NCBI RefSeq assembly: GCF_009017415.1
Contig: NC_092410.1
Location: forward strand, 1,984,001-2,048,000
DNA: 64,000 nucleotides
DNA from: Aspergillus flavus
Lineage: Eukaryota; Ascomycota; Eurotiomycetes; Eurotiales; Aspergillaceae
Reading direction: 5' to 3'
Within the stretch, counting starts at the first letter, position 1, and each line of letters starts with the position of its first letter. Below the pieces are notes generated by a model. It saw nothing but the letters and a program-made list of their open reading frames with translations. It was not told the origin of the DNA and searched no databases. The translations under genes were made by a program, and so were the position numbers. Positions 59,540-64,000 of the stretch are shown piece after piece.

Positions 59540-60030
59540 CTATTTGTTGCCATTAGTATCAAAGACTTGAGTGAAAGAATCTCGAGCATTCAGAAAATGG
59601 TACTCACCCTTCAGCCGTAAAAAATCAGAGGGTGATAATTGGCAAAGGAAGGGGTGAAAGGCTCACTAGACCATAAGATGAAGTGAAAGCGACGATGACG
59701 GGGTTCGGATTAATTGGAGGTTTGCGGCAAGGGCCGGTACTTTATGCCTTAGGCATAAACTCAGAGCTTCCGCGGGCGCGCTTACATACACGTCGCTCTG
59801 TACTCTTCGTCACAATATGAAAAAACCACTTCCTCACCCATTCTCTCTTCCCGAGGTGTTTATCCGTCCCCAGTCGCGCTACAGTGCCGATAACTATGCC
59901 AAATTCCTTGTGGCATTCTAACTTACTTATAGCTACACGTTGATGCCAATTTTCCCTATTTCAACTGTGTCCTCGCTGGGAAAACCGGGGTCAGCTGTGA
60001 AGAGGGCCCCTGTCTCAGTGGTTACAAGAC
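59540..60030. promoter_or_regulatory. Divergent promoter, complex I subunit / swr1
   Basis: A 491-bp spacer serving both genes. It includes a short GC-rich stretch around 59767-59785 (CTTCCGCGGGCGCGC) and no clear TATA box. Confidence 0.5.
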
Positions 60031-63000
60031 ATGCAAAACGGCAGCCCGAATGGCATTTCACAACAAGATGAACGCGTGACCCCCGAAATAGAACCTGTCC
60101 CTTCCGAACTGTCTGCGTCCCATACATTCGTTGATCCTGTGAACCGCGACCCGATCCTTGCGGAGGTCAAAGAAGACGAGGCCACAACCGATACTACGGA
60201 AGGACCTCCATCAAAGAAGCGGAAGCTTGCAGGATCGGCCACTTCCCGTCGCTCGAGCTCAAGGCCGGCATCGCCTCCCTGGAAGAAAGCTGGCGTTGAT
60301 GGACCAACATCCTTCATTCAGGATGGCAGACGCAAGTCTTCCAGAGTCAATGCGCTACCCCTCGAGTTGCAACCTCCTTCAGACAAAAGGCATACACGAG
60401 CAGCACAGAAGCAGTCAGTAGGTAGGAATGTTCTGGGTGGTGGAAAGGCCGTTGCGTCGTCGCCGTCAGCGTTTATGACTCCATCACGCCCCGACAGCAA
60501 TGGAAAGCCTGCTAGCGGCACAGCAGCAGTCAACGGATCTCCTAGAGGCCTGTCAATAAGAGGGATAGCCGCAGGCCAACAACGTGTTTCACAGTCTCCG
60601 GTTTCCAAGGAAACTAATGCACGGACGAGGTCTCGAGGCTCTGGCACTTCAACAGCCTTCCTTCGAACTTCCAGCGTAGCTCTTAACAGTTCTTCTGCTC
60701 TGGCAACAAGTGGAACGAGTGATTCTCGAAAAGGGGTCAAAGATATTGACCTTGATGATGGAGATGGGGGGCTACGAATACCTAGGCTGCGAATCAAAGT
60801 TAAAAGGCCATCTATCAACATCCAACACCCTTCCCACGTCTTAAACCCTCGGAAGTATGGCTCATTCAAACAATGGCTTGAGAGTGAGGAGGGTAGGGTA
60901 CGAGACGATGCAGTTATCACGCCATCGGAGGCGCTCGAGGAGGCGAGGAGGAGGTGTCGAATTGCTACAGCAATCGAGCCTGGCGGTCTTCTTAGCCCAG
61001 ATGTATGTTCTGCTTACCTACCAGAGCAGCAAGACGAACCACTTCCCCAATACTCGCATCAGGACTATCTTGTGGCACACGCGTTGTATTTCAAGAAACT
61101 TCTTGACCAAGAACACAAACGCCATCGCCACACGGCAAGGCTTTTCGCTCAATGGTGCGCTGATGCATGGAAGAAACGCAACAAGGATCCAGAGGACATA
61201 CTTCGGGAACAGCAAGAGGAGATGCGTGGGAAGCGCAAACAGTTAGCCAAGGACCTCCAGAAGATGTTCGACCTGGCTCGCGCAGACGTAGATAGGATGC
61301 GCCTGGCACGCTGGGAGGAGGAACGAAAAGCAGAAGACCAGCAAGCTTTGGACCGTGCAATAAAACAGTCCACTATGCTCTTTGAGAGAAGACGAATGGA
61401 GATCCTTGGAGAAACGGGAAGTGATGCACTAGAATCTAGCGATGAGGAAGGAGGTGAAACGGACGATACATCTGATGATGGCTCAGATAATGAAAGCAAT
61501 ATGTCATCTACGGAGTCTGGAAGCGAAGATGATAATGCTATCGATGACGATGAGGGTCTAACAGCAGACGAACTCCGATCGAAGTACGCCAACCTTTCTT
61601 CACTAAAGGATGATTCGGATCACAGGTCCCAGGCTTCCGATGACACGGCTTCGTCGAGACATACCGATATCTCACAGGTTGGTCGCCTCGCAGATAATGT
61701 TGGGGATGCCAACTTACCTTTGGCGGAGCTGTCACCAGAGAAAGTTCAACTCGAGGATGTTGATCCAGTGCTCATGGATGACAGCGACGAAGCGTCTACA
61801 GATATGGATGATGATATGGGCGAAAGCGAAGAGGACGAGGATTCCAATGGCTCAAACTCTGATGAGGAAAGTGATGATGGGCCAGGGTTGCTGGGATTCT
61901 TTTCTGCGAAAGACTCCCCTTATAATAACAACGATCCTCAGGCTGATGATGAGAATTCTGATGATGACGTTGTAGGCGATGGCACCAATGCGAAGATCGT
62001 ATCCGAAGAAGAGGACCTGGAAGACACAGACGAAGTGTCCCTGGTTCCTAATGGACCAGCACAGTTAGACTCGACACCCCCTGATGCTGCTAATGACTAT
62101 ACTATGGTCGACAACGTTTCCACTGGAACCAAGGGTACAGATGTTGAAGTAGTAGATGCATCTATTCTTGGTAATCCAGGTGTACCGAATATCCAGGACG
62201 GAACTATCCCCATAGAGCCCCCAGGTGACATGGAGAGGGTCCAGCGCGAAACTTATCAGAGCGGAGAACCTTCTAGTGAAGCATCTCCGGGTACACTTGC
62301 TACGAAACCTTCCGAGCCGGAGTCTGTGTCATCTTACGATGCACCGGGAGAGAAACCTGCGCAGCCCAGCGAATCGCCTGCTCCAGGGTTGAAGACACCC
62401 ATTCCACATCTACTTCGAGGAACCCTGCGAGAATACCAACATTTTGGGCTGGACTGGCTTGCTGGTCTATATACGAATCACATTAATGGTATCCTAGCTG
62501 ATGAAATGGGTCTTGGCAAGACTATCCAGACTATCGCTTTGCTAGCACATCTAGCCGTGGAACACGAAGTATGGGGACCACACCTTGTTGTTGTGCCTAC
62601 AAGCGTGATCCTTAACTGGGAAATGGAGTTCAAGAAATGGTGTCCGGGTTTCAAAATTATGACTTACTACGGTAACCAAGAGGAGCGGCGACAGAAACGT
62701 AGGGGCTGGATGGATGACACGAGCTGGAATGTTCTAATCACTTCGTATCAATTAGTCTTGCAAGATCAGCAGGTTCTCAAAAGAAGAAACTGGCATTATA
62801 TGATTCTGGATGAAGCGCATAACATCAAGAACTTTCGCTCGCAGAGGTGGCAGGCATTGCTAACGTTCAGGACACGGGCACGACTTTTACTTACTGGTAC
62901 ACCGCTCCAAAATAACCTGACAGAACTTTGGTCGCTCCTGTTTTTCTTGATGCCTTCTGATGGCGATGAGACAGGCATTGAGGGATTCGCAGATCTCAGG

Positions 63001-64000
63001 AATTTCTCCGAGTGGTTTCGACGCCCGGTGGAGCAAATTCTCGAACACGGCCGAGAGACGATGGACGATGAAGCAAAGCAGGTCGTTACCAAACTTCATA
63101 CTGTTTTGAGGCCTTATATATTACGCCGTCTTAAAGCAGATGTCGAGAAGCAGATGCCGGCAAAATATGAACATGTCATTTATTGCAGGCTCTCGAAGCG
63201 GCAACGGTTTCTCTATGATGGTTTTATGTCCAGGGCACAGACTAAGGAGACTCTCGCTTCCGGGAACTATCTGTCTATCATTAATTGTTTAATGCAGCTA
63301 CGGAAAGTCTGCAACCATCCAGATCTGTTCGAAACTCGGCCGATATCCACATCCTTCGCGATGTCACGCTCTGTAGCTACCGAATTTGAGACCAAAGAAC
63401 TTCTCATTCGCCGTCGACTTCTCTTTGAACACCCCCTCGACAGACTTGATTTGGATTTTCTTAACTTGGTCCCTATCTCGAGGGAAGATATATCCCGAAG
63501 ACTGGCTGATGACAGTACGAGGCTCATGGCTTACGGTCCTTTCAATGTGCTTCGCGAACAGCAGTATCACAGGACTAACTGGGAGATGAACTTCGATGGC
63601 TCAACTATACAGTCTACCTTGGATGTATTAGAAAATGACTGTAGGAAGAGGAGGATGGCAGAGTTGGAACGATGCCTGTATTTTGAGTCCAAGCGGCACG
63701 GTCGCCGTCCTGTATACGGCAGTACTCTCATTGAGTTCCTCACGGCAGACAGTAAACAGCGGCCGACGTGCAATGGTCCGTTGCGGAAGCGGTCACTGGC
63801 AGACTGGCTGTCCAGTCGGTCATCTGTTCTTGCCTCGATGATTTTGTCTATCAAGGAACGTTCGCATGTAATGGATGGTTATGTCCAGCGATTTGCTTGT
63901 GTCACTCCAGCTGTGGTCGCCGCTGGAATCACCGAGGCCGCTCTAACTCCTATCGAGACCCGGCATTTAACCAAAAGGGAGAGATTTCCATCCTACGATC
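60031..64000 (+). CDS. swr1: Swr1 chromatin-remodelling ATPase (5' part, cut by window end)
   Basis: An open frame runs without introns from 60031 to the window end, 1,323 codons so far; relatives are about 1,700 residues. Swr1 is the catalytic subunit of SWR1-C, which exchanges H2A for H2A.Z in nucleosomes. The N-terminus is Ser/Pro-rich with nuclear-localisation-like KKRK. The HSA helix is at about 345-450 (QDYLVAHALYFKKLLDQEHKR, then WKKRNKDPED), where actin-related proteins dock. A long acidic region (about 460-680, many Asp/Glu/Ser) suits histone chaperoning. The SNF2 N-terminal ATPase lobe starts near 795: LREYQHFGLDWL, Walker A with Lys830 (DEMGLGKT), and DEAH at 927-930, LLTGTPLQNNL after it. 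The start of the large family insertion is visible (GNYLSIINCLMQLRKVCNHP). The C-terminal helicase lobe lies outside the window. Confidence 0.95.
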   Translation, partial: MQNGSPNGISQQDERVTPEIEPVPSELSASHTFVDPVNRDPILAEVKEDEATTDTTEGPPSKKRKLAGSATSRRSSSRPASPPWKKAGVDGPTSFIQDGRRKSSRVNALPLELQPPSDKRHTRAAQKQSVGRNVLGGGKAVASSPSAFMTPSRPDSNGKPASGTAAVNGSPRGLSIRGIAAGQQRVSQSPVSKETNARTRSRGSGTSTAFLRTSSVALNSSSALATSGTSDSRKGVKDIDLDDGDGGLRIPRLRIKVKRPSINIQHPSHVLNPRKYGSFKQWLESEEGRVRDDAVITPSEALEEARRRCRIATAIEPGGLLSPDVCSAYLPEQQDEPLPQYSHQDYLVAHALYFKKLLDQEHKRHRHTARLFAQWCADAWKKRNKDPEDILREQQEEMRGKRKQLAKDLQKMFDLARADVDRMRLARWEEERKAEDQQALDRAIKQSTMLFERRRMEILGETGSDALESSDEEGGETDDTSDDGSDNESNMSSTESGSEDDNAIDDDEGLTADELRSKYANLSSLKDDSDHRSQASDDTASSRHTDISQVGRLADNVGDANLPLAELSPEKVQLEDVDPVLMDDSDEASTDMDDDMGESEEDEDSNGSNSDEESDDGPGLLGFFSAKDSPYNNNDPQADDENSDDDVVGDGTNAKIVSEEEDLEDTDEVSLVPNGPAQLDSTPPDAANDYTMVDNVSTGTKGTDVEVVDASILGNPGVPNIQDGTIPIEPPGDMERVQRETYQSGEPSSEASPGTLATKPSEPESVSSYDAPGEKPAQPSESPAPGLKTPIPHLLRGTLREYQHFGLDWLAGLYTNHINGILADEMGLGKTIQTIALLAHLAVEHEVWGPHLVVVPTSVILNWEMEFKKWCPGFKIMTYYGNQEERRQKRRGWMDDTSWNVLITSYQLVLQDQQVLKRRNWHYMILDEAHNIKNFRSQRWQALLTFRTRARLLLTGTPLQNNLTELWSLLFFLMPSDGDETGIEGFADLRNFSEWFRRPVEQILEHGRETMDDEAKQVVTKLHTVLRPYILRRLKADVEKQMPAKYEHVIYCRLSKRQRFLYDGFMSRAQTKETLASGNYLSIINCLMQLRKVCNHPDLFETRPISTSFAMSRSVATEFETKELLIRRRLLFEHPLDRLDLDFLNLVPISREDISRRLADDSTRLMAYGPFNVLREQQYHRTNWEMNFDGSTIQSTLDVLENDCRKRRMAELERCLYFESKRHGRRPVYGSTLIEFLTADSKQRPTCNGPLRKRSLADWLSSRSSVLASMILSIKERSHVMDGYVQRFACVTPAVVAAGITEAALTPIETRHLTKRERFPSYD

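Overview
The window is nuclear DNA of a filamentous ascomycete, most likely an Aspergillus-like member of the Eurotiales. The evidence is dense short introns (about 50-110 bases) with GT..AG ends, Kozak-type starts without ribosome binding sites, a split tRNA gene, and proteins that read as typical Aspergillus orthologues (Cyp6, Dmc1, Csx1, SomA, Bet3, Swr1 and others). I see no bacterial, viral or transposon genes, no CRISPR array and no secondary-metabolite cluster. Exon coordinates were worked out by hand from splice signals, reading phase and family similarity; each gene model below keeps a consistent frame.

Layout. 1-2288: no gene recognised. 2289-26607: eight genes, all on the + strand: cyclophilin-RRM protein Cyp6, UDP-GlcNAc pyrophosphorylase, a seven-knuckle CCHC protein, meiotic recombinase Dmc1, rRNA processing factor Rrp7, an acidic conserved protein, the three-RRM protein Csx1, and a conserved protein of unknown function. 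A 6.3-kb gene-free block (15301-21558) with long homopolymers sits before csx1. 28573-34822: somA (LisH developmental regulator) and bet3 (TRAPP) on the - strand. 35227-44969: U5 snRNP 40K WD40 protein, a two-TM protein, an EDEM/Mnl1 GH47 protein and a gamma-glutamylcyclotransferase-like protein on the + strand. 45539-46261: adenine phosphoribosyltransferase (-). 48584-48667: intron-containing tRNA-Lys(CUU) (-). 49113-53468: a CP-motif protein (+), a lineage-type membrane protein (-) and RidA/Mmf1 (+). 53766-59539: a fungal Munc13-like protein and a complex I subunit (NDUFB8 type), both on the - strand. 60031-64000: the first 1,323 codons of swr1, cut by the window edge.

How the genes relate. 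This is a housekeeping region and not a functional cluster. RNA metabolism is well represented (Cyp6, the CCHC protein, Rrp7, Csx1, U5-40K, tRNA-Lys). Secretory traffic and ER quality control appear as Bet3, the Munc13-like protein and EDEM. Metabolic and mitochondrial genes are UAP1, APRT, RidA and NDUFB8. Chromatin and recombination genes are Swr1 and Dmc1.

I found no convincing new biological system. The most interesting signals are at gene-structure level: very small exons (9, 12 and 14 nt) in three genes, three introns that are multiples of three without a stop codon, a cyclophilin that has lost key catalytic residues, a protein with four Cys-Pro motifs, a tRNA gene followed by a 39-base T tract, and a recurring TACGGAGTA motif seen only between genes.
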